A DNA stretch of 64,000 nt from Melanopsichium pennsylvanicum (lineage: Eukaryota > Basidiomycota > Ustilaginomycetes > Ustilaginales), in contig OAPG01000007.1 in NCBI GenBank assembly GCA_900208305.1, positions 717,001 through 781,000 on the forward strand, written 5' to 3'. Shown here one piece after another: positions 56,151 to 64,000 of the stretch (position 1 is the first letter of the stretch; every line of letters starts with the position of its first letter). The position numbers were made by a program, and so were the translations under genes. The notes beneath the pieces were generated by a model. The model was not told the DNA's origin and made no database searches. It saw only the letters and a list, made by a program, of their open reading frames with translations.

Positions 56151-57063
56151 GCGGCGCGCTACTCTAACTCGTTTTTCGGGTGTTTGCGGGTCCCGGATAC
56201 GCCCGAACTTCCCCGCCCTCCCCCCACTTAGATGAAATCCAGTATGCAATACAAGGCATGCAATGTATCAAGGCCAGATCACTAGACAGTTCTAGCCTAA
56301 ATATCGTTATTGCGGCCTTGTGGTTGGATGACGGTAAAGCCTCACATGTGACAATGGAAGCAGCCCCGCTAAAGAGCTTTAGAACAAGCAATTGGAAGGT
56401 TGGACCGAAGGAATCGGCGAGAAGATGTTGCTCTTGATGAACAAGCGACGATCCGGACTCGACTCGAGATGGCAGAATCCACAGCTGCTTCATGTGAGCA
56501 TTGCTTACATCACTTTCAACAAGATGGGCTCAATATATGTACTCACTCGATCGAACGATGCAGCGGACGACGCGGAGCCGCTCTCTCTGGTTGCCTCTAC
56601 TTGAACAGTGATTCACAGCCAAGTTTACGGCGTTGGTTGATACAGCAAGGGGCCGGCTAAATCACCATCTCGTAGCCGTGTTCGCCTTTTTGTGTGCAAT
56701 CCAGACAGGTAGCCGGATGCGAAGATCGAGATTCATATGATCTCTTTTTCAGCTCCAAACCCCGAGTCTGCCGAACCTGATTTTTGAGACTTGCAGTTAC
56801 AACAAACTATTAGGTCTAACATTAAAGAGTTAAGAGTACTCTGCTTGTAATGGTGACTAATTTTGATTTCCACGTCGGCAACCTGGACGCCGCTTTGGCC
56901 AGCTCAGTTCGACATTCTCCAATTAGTTAGTAAGGGTCCCTCGTTTAACTTGGACACTTTGTCTGCATGCTTTGAACCGTTTCGCATCCATATAGCTCAT
57001 ACACACACACACCAGTACCACCCCCATCAATTCATAGGAATACCACCCCACATATCGCAAGTT

Positions 57064-57617
57064 ATGAGCGAGACACGATCAAGACCATTGGCGGTGAGTT
57101 TAACACTTTGCTTATCATGAAGCAGATAGCAATGGCGTATGGATTCAATTGATGATTGATCATGACCAATATGCTCATCTTGTTTTGCCTCGTTGTCTTG
57201 ATCATACCTCGACATTCGCCACTCGAATGGATCTAAAACTTGCGATCAATATCAGTCGCTTCACGCCTCTTCTCCAAGTTACCAACCTCTTATCCCAACA
57301 GCCTTGTTGCCGTATATCGCGTTTGTGCTCCTCTCGAGCGTCTTTTTGTCGGCATTCTATTTCACAACGTAAGCCAAACCTCGCTTCTCCCTACTGTTCT
57401 ATCAAAGCTCCCAAACAAACATTTCTTCCAATCTGTATCCATTCATAAGGTAAAAGAAAACATGCTGACGACGAACAAACGACGACCGCATTTCACTAAC
57501 AGATTGCCAAAGAAGAAAAGTATTAGCGTTACAGAGATTGTTGTAGGTATCCTCGCAAGTTTACAGGCAGGTCTTGGCGTCGTGGCCTTGTTCAACGCTG
57601 TGGGCGTCTACGTATGA
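57064..57617 (+). CDS. OST5: Oligosaccharyltransferase subunit Ost5/TMEM258 (three exons, 85 aa)
   Basis: Small subunit of the ER complex that transfers the glycan to asparagine during N-glycosylation. It is invisible as a single frame. Exons assembled by eye are 57064-57093 (10 codons, donor GTGAGT), 57256-57368 (acceptor ATATCAG, donor GTAAGC) and 57503-57617 (branch-like CACTAAC then AG). The frame is kept across both introns. The product is MSETRSRPLA, then a Ser/Pro stretch, a first membrane segment (LLPYIAFVLLSSVFLSAFYF), a short basic loop (LPKKKS) and a second segment (IVVGILASLQAGLGVVALFN) ending VGVYV. The two-helix layout, length and terminal GVYV match yeast Ost5 and animal TMEM258. 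Exon borders are predictions. Confidence 0.88.
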
Positions 57618-58345
57618 TACATTCGCACAGCAAATTTAAATGAAGCTCGCATTATGAACAAATATTCGCTTTGCCTCTCGTATTTCATCAACACATCATC
57701 TGGCTGTGGTTGTACCTCGACATGAGTATCAATGCTAGTGAGACCAAATGTGATGTTGTATCATCGGTTGAGATGTTGAGAAGTTGATGCGCAAGTGTGT
57801 TGATTCGGGTGACTATTTGATGTTTCGACAGACAGCAATGTGATATTTTTTGTAATGATTTCAAAGCCTCATTTTCTAATGTGGTGGTACAATTTGTTAA
57901 GTATGGCATTCACCTATACAAGTGTTTGTCAACGTCCAATTGTTTGTCGAGACGCGATTTCAAGGTTAAAAAGTGGTTCATTTGTATGTTGTGTCGATCG
58001 TTTCAGTGTATCTGTTTCATTGTCAAAACCATACCATCTTTTCGAACATCGACATTGACACCACACCACCTTTTCGCTTGCTCGATTGGATTCACAGTCA
58101 TTACATCCAACTCTTGTCGTGCAAATATTGTCAAGCAAAGAGCATCATCATCCTTATCATATCCGCACCCACTCTATTCAGTTCTCATTTCATAACAAAA
58201 GTGCACCACCTCATCTAATCTTCAAACCTTATCGTACCGGCGGCAACCGCTTCCACAGCTTCATTTGCCATTTTCGTACCAGGAAAAATCGACAAGGTCA
58301 AATCTAAAATAACCCTCTCCTCTGTTTGAAACCAACATAAACGAA
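57618..58345. other. Intergenic region OST5/unrecognised gene
   Basis: AT-rich, with no supportable gene or RNA. The last ~150 bases are probably the leader of the next gene. Confidence 0.55.
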
Positions 58346-59164
58346 ATGCCGGCGACTCGCACAAGACCGAAAGATGTATTGATACGAGTACCCAAAGTGG
58401 AACCTTACTCTAATCGTTATGTGTCACCATCTGTGCGAGCCAAAGAGGAAGCTAAAGCAGCTGCCGAGGCTACCACCTCTGCCCTAGCTAATGCTACAGT
58501 CCCCACTACTGCTTCTCCCGTCGACTCAACAACAAAAATAAACCCAGCTACCACTGTAGTAGTAGTAGAGAGTAATACTTCAGAACGTACGACATGTAAT
58601 AAGGAAAAAGCTGAAGGTGGTGTGATAGAAGAAAGTTTGACAATCAAAGACAGATTGGAACGAGAAAATTCACCCACCTTACCTTTTCTCAGTTTGGACA
58701 GAGAGGAAGAACAAACGGTTGAACTTTCCAAAGCTGCCACATCATCAGCTGGATGGAACAGTTTGCTAATATGGGCTAGACGACAGAGAGGTGCACAATG
58801 GGATTCAAGTACAGCTTTATGGCAAGTTGAAAAACATAGTCAAGAATATTACACTTTCGGTTCTCATCCAAATACTACCGATCGATCAAATCAACCTTGT
58901 TATGACCTCATGAAACCTGATGTTGATGAAAATAAGAATCAATCACATAACAATAACCAAAATCAAAATCAAACAAAAACTGCAACAACAATCGTGACAA
59001 ATCAAAATCAAAATCAAAATCAAGATCAAGATAAAGCTTCCACACGAATATCATCCAGGAATAAAACCGAGACGGATAGATCAACTAGTCCACTACCACC
59101 GACAACGACGACAGCAACAACAGGTGGACGTACAGTAAGGTTGGTTCGAAGAAATCCAATGTGA
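58346..59164 (+). CDS. Unrecognised, mostly disordered protein (272 aa)
   Basis: Not recognised. The ATG at 58346 opens a 272-codon frame. The N-terminal part is basic (MPATRTRPKDVLIRVPKVEPY), followed by an Ala/Glu-rich helix-prone stretch and Thr/Val-rich sequence. A compact segment at about residues 133-192 (AGWNSLLIWARRQRGAQWDSS, then LWQVEKHSQEYYTFG and CYDLMKPD) contains several Trp and Tyr residues and is the likeliest folded or binding part. After that come Asn/Gln repeats (NQNQNQNQDQD, about 218-231) and a basic C-terminus (RTVRLVRRNPM). No signal peptide or membrane segment. Adenine-rich codons differ from neighbours such as Trm4. Convergent with CDC73. A real gene is likely because the frame is long and aperiodic in the core. 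Confidence 0.65.
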   Translation: MPATRTRPKDVLIRVPKVEPYSNRYVSPSVRAKEEAKAAAEATTSALANATVPTTASPVDSTTKINPATTVVVVESNTSERTTCNKEKAEGGVIEESLTIKDRLERENSPTLPFLSLDREEEQTVELSKAATSSAGWNSLLIWARRQRGAQWDSSTALWQVEKHSQEYYTFGSHPNTTDRSNQPCYDLMKPDVDENKNQSHNNNQNQNQTKTATTIVTNQNQNQNQDQDKASTRISSRNKTETDRSTSPLPPTTTTATTGGRTVRLVRRNPM

Positions 59165-59408
59165 ACAAAAACATGCACTTTTCGCTTCCCTACTCTTTTC
59201 ATTTATTATTATTTATTATCACTAACCCACCAACACCACCAACACCGCTTTTGGATCTGTATAAAACCCTTTTCCCGCACTATGTGCATACAGTATACTG
59301 TATCTTAAAACTCATGGAAACTCTGTCAATCAGTGTGTTCAAACTCTGTCCCATTTGGCAGAACATCTTGAATGGGAAACCCCTTAAAAGTACATTGAGA
59401 CAGAAATG

Positions 59409-59464
<56 letters not shown>

Positions 59465-59519
59465 TCATATACATATATATGTGTGCGTGTGTTTTGATGA
59501 TATACGAGAGTTCAATGAT
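59165..59519. other. Convergent 3' region
   Basis: Contains a TTG trinucleotide tract and otherwise AT-rich 3' flanks. No gene. Confidence 0.6.
59409..59463. repeat. TTG trinucleotide repeat
   Basis: About 18 perfect TTG units between the two converging genes; non-coding. Confidence 0.95.
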
Positions 59520-60143
59520 CTAGGCCAAAAGATGAGGTTTTCGTCTCTGTGTCCAACTCTCCAACTGCCTCCAAAAGTGACTTACCGCCTGCTTATCTGT
59601 ATGCCTCTTATTCCTATCCACCTGAATCTCAACAACGTTCCAATCCCTAATGTTTGCATTCTGTGGTTCATTGTGCCATCTAACATACACACCCATGACG
59701 TTTTTGAACAATTCCCTCGGCTCACTCCACTTGTACGTCTTGAATTGCCATGCTTGTCCCGTGGTGAACACGCCAATCACTCTGTTCCATGGATCTGCAC
59801 CTGATGCTGAAGCACTACTTCCACCAAGACGCACTACCGCTTCAGCACTCTCTACCACCAAGATCCTTCGTCCAATTCCTACACCACCCGTCCCACTTCC
59901 ACCTCCACCTCCACCTGCTACCCCCCCACTACCACCGCCACGCGAAGTGATGGAAACGACGAGATCGGCTACACCGCGTGCTCTTTGACGCGCTTCTTCT
60001 GGTGGTACGAAGATGCCCTCTTCGAGAAATTGTTTAACGTTGAACATGTTCAACAGACTTGTTGGTGAACTTGACAGAACCAGAATCGGATCTTGAGCAC
60101 GTTGTTTGCGTACTTGACCACTTGCAGAAGACACACCTGCACG

Positions 60144-60175
<32 letters not shown>

Positions 60176-60947
60176 GTTGCTGAGCACTTGCTGCTGATGC
60201 TGGTCGACCCGCTGCTCGCCTTGATGCTTCTACCTTGGCCGCAAACGCTTTACGGAATGTCTCGAAATCGGCCACTTTAGCACCAGCAACACGCGAAACG
60301 GCAGCACCACCTGCGAGACCTGCAATATTGCCCCTAAGCGCATCATTTCTCGTCCTAAGTACAGTTTCGTAGTGACTTCGCACGCGTTTCACGTACTCGA
60401 CATCGTCCCTGTTCACCTTGTAAGGTCTCTTTACACCATGAGCATCAAGTACGGCTGTAGCATCTGTAGCAACAGCTGAAGAAGCTCCTGAAGCCGCAGC
60501 AGCCTCTGTGATGTTGAGTACGCCTGCCCAATCACTTCTCTTACCTAGCAAATAGTCCAAGATCGCAGCCCTGTCGAGTGTGGGGAAGGAAGCCAGTTTT
60601 GCCGTGGCGGCTTGTGCAAGGTATGCACCTGGTCGTTCATCGCGTGCTTGCAGGGCGAGAATGACGGCTTCAACACTGTAGAAGAATGCAGGTTCTATAT
60701 CAGGGTGAGGTGGATTGTTGGAAGAGAGACGCGATGCAAGCTCATCTCGAGATCGTGCGAGGCGTGTGGCGGTGGATTTAGGTAGCGTAACGTCACCAAA
60801 CTTTAGCGTAGTTGCCTGGAGGATGGAGGTGACTGGTACAGATGCTGAATCAAAGAGTTGAATGGACGAGAGTGGGTCGGATGGATTCAACTTGGCAGCG
60901 TTGCGGATGAGGTTGAGCGCATCTTGGGCATTGGCAGAGGCAGCCAT
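59520..60947 (-). CDS. CDC73: Cdc73/parafibromin, Paf1 complex subunit (475 aa)
   Basis: Subunit of the Paf1 transcription-elongation complex, which travels with RNA polymerase II and promotes histone H2B ubiquitination and H3 methylation. The N-terminal part starts AQDALNLIRNAAK and includes IEPAFFYSVEAVILALQ. The Ras-like C-terminal domain (about residues 310-475) is clear: DPILVLSSSPTSLLNMFNVKQFLEEGIFVPP, then WNRVIGVFTTGQAWQFKTYKWSEPRELF, VYVRWHN, RDWNVVEIQVDRNKRHTDK and FWRQLESW. These follow the parafibromin order to the end. A poly-Ala stretch and a Gly-rich insert (GGGSGGVAGGGGGGSG) sit between and inside domains. I placed the start at ATG 60947; the frame is open upstream but without a better ATG. 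A GTAAGT near the 3' end is probably not used, since the sequence beyond it keeps the family pattern. Confidence 0.93.
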
Positions 60948-61454
60948 GGTTGCTGTGAGACAACGTAGCCTCGAATGGACACACGAAACCGGTCTATGAG
61001 GGATGTTTATACGATACTGTGCTGTAGGACGGCAGTGATTAGATTGTGGCTTTGGCGACGATGTAGTTGTTAAGAAAAGAAGAAGAACAAGGCGATTGTT
61101 TGTGTACAAACCTAGTTTGGCTATTTTGGTGTCAGTGACCACAATATACATATGCTCGAATCGGATCCGAACGCGCATTCAAACAATAAGAACAAATGTC
61201 AAAAATCCGCAATAAAATCAAAAATTTCCCGGCTTTTTATTCTTTCTTTTTCTCTTCTTCTCCATGTCCTTGAGAAAAGTTAGGCATTGCTCGAAACCAC
61301 TTGTACCTATCATCCTCCTCTTGCCACCATCAACACTTAGCTGATCGAAGCTGCGGGCATCTTTATCATCTACTCTCCGCTTTCGACTTGGTCCGAATAT
61401 ACATATACATATAAACCTACTACTACATCAAGTCAGCACTCATCATTTTCGATA
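60948..61454. promoter_or_regulatory. Divergent promoter region, CDC73/TRM4
   Basis: 507 bases between two divergent ATGs. The TRM4 side is C/T-rich. No specific factor site was identified. Confidence 0.5.
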
Positions 61455-63959
61455 ATGGCTCGTGGAGGTAACCGTGGAGGAGGACGAGGCGGTGGTCGTG
61501 GTCGAGGCCGTGGCGGCGGACGTGGACGTGGAGGAGGAGGAGGAGGACGTAGTGGTGGTCGTGCTGGTGCTCACAACGTTCAGGGACCGAGACAGTCTTA
61601 CTACCCTAGCGATCAGAAGAATGCTCGCCTCGAGGCCTACTACCTTGACCAAGGCATCCTCGACCCTTCCGAGTGGGCTACATTCATGGACTACCTTCGC
61701 ACTCCCCTCCCTACAACCTTCCGACTCACCGCTGGCAAGGAGACCACTCCTCAACTCCTGAAAGCTCTTCAGAATATCTACATCCCCTTTTTGTCAAATG
61801 TCACCTTTGACGGCGAGAAGGTCGACCCACCCAAAAATCTGCCGTGGTATCCTGACGGTCTCGGATGGCACTTGAACACCAAGAAGACCGTCATTCGCAA
61901 ATCGCCCGAATTCAAGCGTTTTCATCAGTTCCTCGTTCACGAAACCGACGTTGGATCCATCTCCCGTCAGGAAGCCGTATCGATGCTTCCTCCTCTCTTT
62001 CTCGATGTGCAGCCTCACCACCTTGTCCTCGACATGTGCGCTGCTCCTGGATCCAAAACTGCACAGCTCATCGAGTCGCTTCACTCTCCATTCTCTTCTT
62101 CTCCAAGCACCTACAACCCTATGCCTACGGGACTTGTGATTGCCAACGATTCCGACACCAAGCGCGCTCACATGCTTGTCCACCAGTCTCAGCGTCTTCC
62201 CTCGCCCAACCTTCTCGTCACCAACCTCGACGCTTCCACCTATCAGTCCATTCAGGTGCCTTACAAGGGCCTCGAACAAGGCGCCCAAGTCATCCAGACT
62301 GCTATGAAATATGATCGCATCCTTGCCGATGTTCCTTGCTCTGGTGACGGTACCATCCGAAAGAACGTACCCATCTGGAAAGAGTGGACACCCAACAACG
62401 CTGTCGGTCTGCACGCACTTCAACTCAAGATTCTCATGCGCGGCTTGAACCAGCTTCGTGACGGAGGTCGTCTGGTGTACTCGACTTGTTCTATGAACCC
62501 TATCGAAAACGAGGCCGTTGTTGCTGAAGCCTTGCGACGATTCCAAGGTAAGGTGCGCATCGTGGACTGCAGCTCGCGCATGCCCGAGTTGGTTCGAAGG
62601 ACAGGTTTGACCACCTGGAGGGCCGCTCCCGGTCGTGGCGCTCATCTCTTCGGAAAAAGTAAATATGCCAAGCAGAAGGCTGCCAAGTCTGCTGCCACTA
62701 CCGCTGCCACCTCTGATGCCGCTGCAGCTGCAGCTGACGGAGAGGGTGAGCTCGTAGACGCTGACATGAAAGATGCCGAAGGCGAGATCGATGAAGATGC
62801 TATTGTCAATGAGCAGGCCGCTGCTCAGCCCGAGATCGGATCAGCTGAGTACCGTGACCGACTTCCCGAAATCGCATGGATCAACGATTGGGACCAGCTT
62901 AACGATCTCGATCCCGATCTCGCTTCGCGCACTCCCAAGTCACTTTGGCCTCAAGGCGATGAGGAGGTCCTCGGCATTCAACATTGCATGCGTCTCTATC
63001 CTCACTTGCAAGACACGGGTGGCTTCTTTGTCGCCTTGCTCGAGAAGGTGGGTAACTCCGACGATGAAGGCATGGCTGCAGGAATGATCCGTGCTATGGA
63101 TCATCTCGACTCTATTCGACCCGACGGAGAATCTCTCACCAACAGCGTCAAGCGCGAACTTTCGCCCGAGGCCGAAGCTGAACAGCCCGCTATCAAGAAG
63201 CTTAAGGAAGAAGACGGATCTGCGTCCACCACCCCTCTTGACACCGAGACGGTGGAGATGGACGAGAGCACCAATGTCAAGGAGGACAAGCACGCTGCTG
63301 ATCGCGCACGCAAGCTTGCTCAGCAGAAAGTCGCTGAAGGTCACGGCATCCCAGGTGGACTTCCTTACAAAGAGGATCCGTTCGCATACATCCCTCCTTC
63401 CAACGACCAGATTCAAGCTTGTGCCAAGTTTTTTGATCTCAAACCTTCCTTTCCGCTTCGCAACCTGTTGGTTCGAAACGAAGATCATCAACCTTTGCGT
63501 TCGATCTATCTCACTTCGACCACCGCGCGTGCCGTCATCACCGGTGGCGGTCCTGGTCGTGGCAACCATCCTCACATGAACCCCATCTCTCTACGTCTGA
63601 TCAATTGCGGTATCAAGTCTCTGGGTCGTCAGGATGCTGGTAGGGATGGAACGTTGGAGTGCAAATGGAGGATTACTTCGGATGCAATCCTTTCCATCAG
63701 ACCTCACATCGAGGAGCGGACGGTTCTTAAGTGCGAGCTGAAGGATTTGGCTTTCTTGATCAAGCATCACTATCCGATTTTGGACAATGTGCCGGGAGAA
63801 TTTGGAGAGTTGCTCAAAAGTAAGAAAATGGGTTCTTATGTGATCGATGTCGCACCCAGTGAATACGATGGTAGGAAGCTCATGTACAAGTTGAGCTTCC
63901 CCATTTGGCGCGCTGTCAACAGTGCCAATCTTATGCTGGACAAGCAGGAGAAGAGGTAA
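61455..63959 (+). CDS. NCL1: tRNA (cytosine-5-)-methyltransferase Trm4/Ncl1 (NSUN2 family), 834 aa or more
   Basis: Nuclear SAM-dependent enzyme that makes m5C at several tRNA positions. It begins with an Arg/Gly-rich tail (about residues 4-36). The NOL1/NOP2/Sun domain follows: PWYPDGLGWHLN, FHQFLVHETDVGSISRQEAVSMLPPLFLDV, the SAM loop LDMCAAPGSKTAQ (about 191-203), DVPCSGDGTIRKN (about 292-304, releasing Cys) and VYSTCSMNPIENEAVV (about 340-355, catalytic Cys). A low-complexity acidic Ala-rich insert (about 412-455) interrupts the C-terminal half. The TAA stop sits inside GTAAGT right after KQEKR, so an intron may start there and the true C-terminus may lie beyond the window. ATG start. Divergent from CDC73. 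Confidence 0.95.
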   Translation: MARGGNRGGGRGGGRGRGRGGGRGRGGGGGGRSGGRAGAHNVQGPRQSYYPSDQKNARLEAYYLDQGILDPSEWATFMDYLRTPLPTTFRLTAGKETTPQLLKALQNIYIPFLSNVTFDGEKVDPPKNLPWYPDGLGWHLNTKKTVIRKSPEFKRFHQFLVHETDVGSISRQEAVSMLPPLFLDVQPHHLVLDMCAAPGSKTAQLIESLHSPFSSSPSTYNPMPTGLVIANDSDTKRAHMLVHQSQRLPSPNLLVTNLDASTYQSIQVPYKGLEQGAQVIQTAMKYDRILADVPCSGDGTIRKNVPIWKEWTPNNAVGLHALQLKILMRGLNQLRDGGRLVYSTCSMNPIENEAVVAEALRRFQGKVRIVDCSSRMPELVRRTGLTTWRAAPGRGAHLFGKSKYAKQKAAKSAATTAATSDAAAAAADGEGELVDADMKDAEGEIDEDAIVNEQAAAQPEIGSAEYRDRLPEIAWINDWDQLNDLDPDLASRTPKSLWPQGDEEVLGIQHCMRLYPHLQDTGGFFVALLEKVGNSDDEGMAAGMIRAMDHLDSIRPDGESLTNSVKRELSPEAEAEQPAIKKLKEEDGSASTTPLDTETVEMDESTNVKEDKHAADRARKLAQQKVAEGHGIPGGLPYKEDPFAYIPPSNDQIQACAKFFDLKPSFPLRNLLVRNEDHQPLRSIYLTSTTARAVITGGGPGRGNHPHMNPISLRLINCGIKSLGRQDAGRDGTLECKWRITSDAILSIRPHIEERTVLKCELKDLAFLIKHHYPILDNVPGEFGELLKSKKMGSYVIDVAPSEYDGRKLMYKLSFPIWRAVNSANLMLDKQEKR

Positions 63960-64000
63960 GTTCTACACAAACTCTCTGTACCAAGATGATGAAAGAAGGT

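Larger units (their letters stand above)
53534..57063. other. Intergenic region PCK1/OST5, about 3.5 kb
   Basis: No supportable gene. It holds a GAAAGG hexamer tract (53797-53851), a GACC run near 54119, two short tandem repeats (54174-54212 and 54421-54465) and a GT/GA tract (56108-56150). The PCK1 side should contain its promoter. Open frames of up to 120 codons (for example 54957-55319) have no motif or convincing splice pattern. Confidence 0.55.

Noticed and set aside
59580..59600. GTAAGT near the 3' end of CDC73 as a splice donor
   Set aside because: The sequence beyond it keeps the parafibromin C-terminal pattern (HFWRQLESW and a basic end), so splicing there would remove conserved residues.

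Overview
The window is nuclear DNA of a basidiomycete fungus, most likely a smut (Ustilaginaceae). Supporting signs are compact, mostly intron-poor genes about 0.5-4 kb apart on both strands, small introns with GTRAGT donors, a dispersed single-copy 5S rRNA gene of smut-like sequence, CT/GA/CA microsatellites in leaders and introns, and long disordered, glutamine-rich regulatory proteins. The species cannot be named from the sequence alone. All functional names rest on motifs read by eye; no database search was possible.

Layout, left to right. 1-5.4 kb: a 5S rRNA gene (minus) and a Crz1-like C2H2 transcription factor (minus) with a long upstream region. 5.4-8.8 kb: a gene-poor stretch with a 39-base T tract and short tandem repeats. 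8.8-18.4 kb: NAP1 histone chaperone (+), a very large Atg4 autophagy protease (minus) and a DNA polymerase kappa (+) with a small upstream reading frame that overlaps its start. 19.3-26.7 kb: ATP synthase subunit f (minus), ribosomal protein S2 (minus), a T5orf172/DUF1766-type protein (minus) and ribosomal protein S0 (+). 27.4-42.6 kb: a 1,513-residue Zn2Cys6 regulator with a run of about 60 glutamines (minus), the three-exon mitochondrial pyruvate carrier MPC1 (+), a 1,857-residue sacsin-like protein (minus) and a vacuolar Ca2+/H+ exchanger (+).

43.3-53.5 kb: an acetoacetyl-CoA synthetase gene (+) is cut by a 6.1-kb non-LTR retrotransposon in the opposite orientation. The element has two complete open ORFs, a poly(A) tail and a perfect 16-bp target-site duplication. 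Removing the element and one duplication rejoins the synthetase frame exactly, so the insertion looks young. The gluconeogenic enzyme PEP carboxykinase (minus) follows, convergent with the broken gene. 57-64 kb: a three-exon OST5/TMEM258 oligosaccharyltransferase subunit (+), an unrecognised disordered protein (+), the Paf1-complex subunit Cdc73 (minus) and the tRNA m5C methyltransferase Trm4/Ncl1 (+), whose last visible exon may not be its last.

No operon-like logic is expected. Most neighbours form divergent or convergent pairs. Functional groupings are loose: translation (RPS2, RPS0, Trm4, 5S rRNA), mitochondrial energy (ATP17, MPC1), calcium (Crz1-like factor, exchanger), gluconeogenic/ketone-body carbon (PCK1, the acetoacetyl-CoA synthetase) and chromatin or transcription (NAP1, Cdc73, two large regulators). 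I see no CRISPR array, tRNA gene or secondary-metabolite cluster. The most informative items are the fresh LINE insertion, the possible endonuclease active-site substitution within it, and the sacsin-like protein that combines a GHKL ATPase domain, a CUE-like segment and an HEXXH motif.
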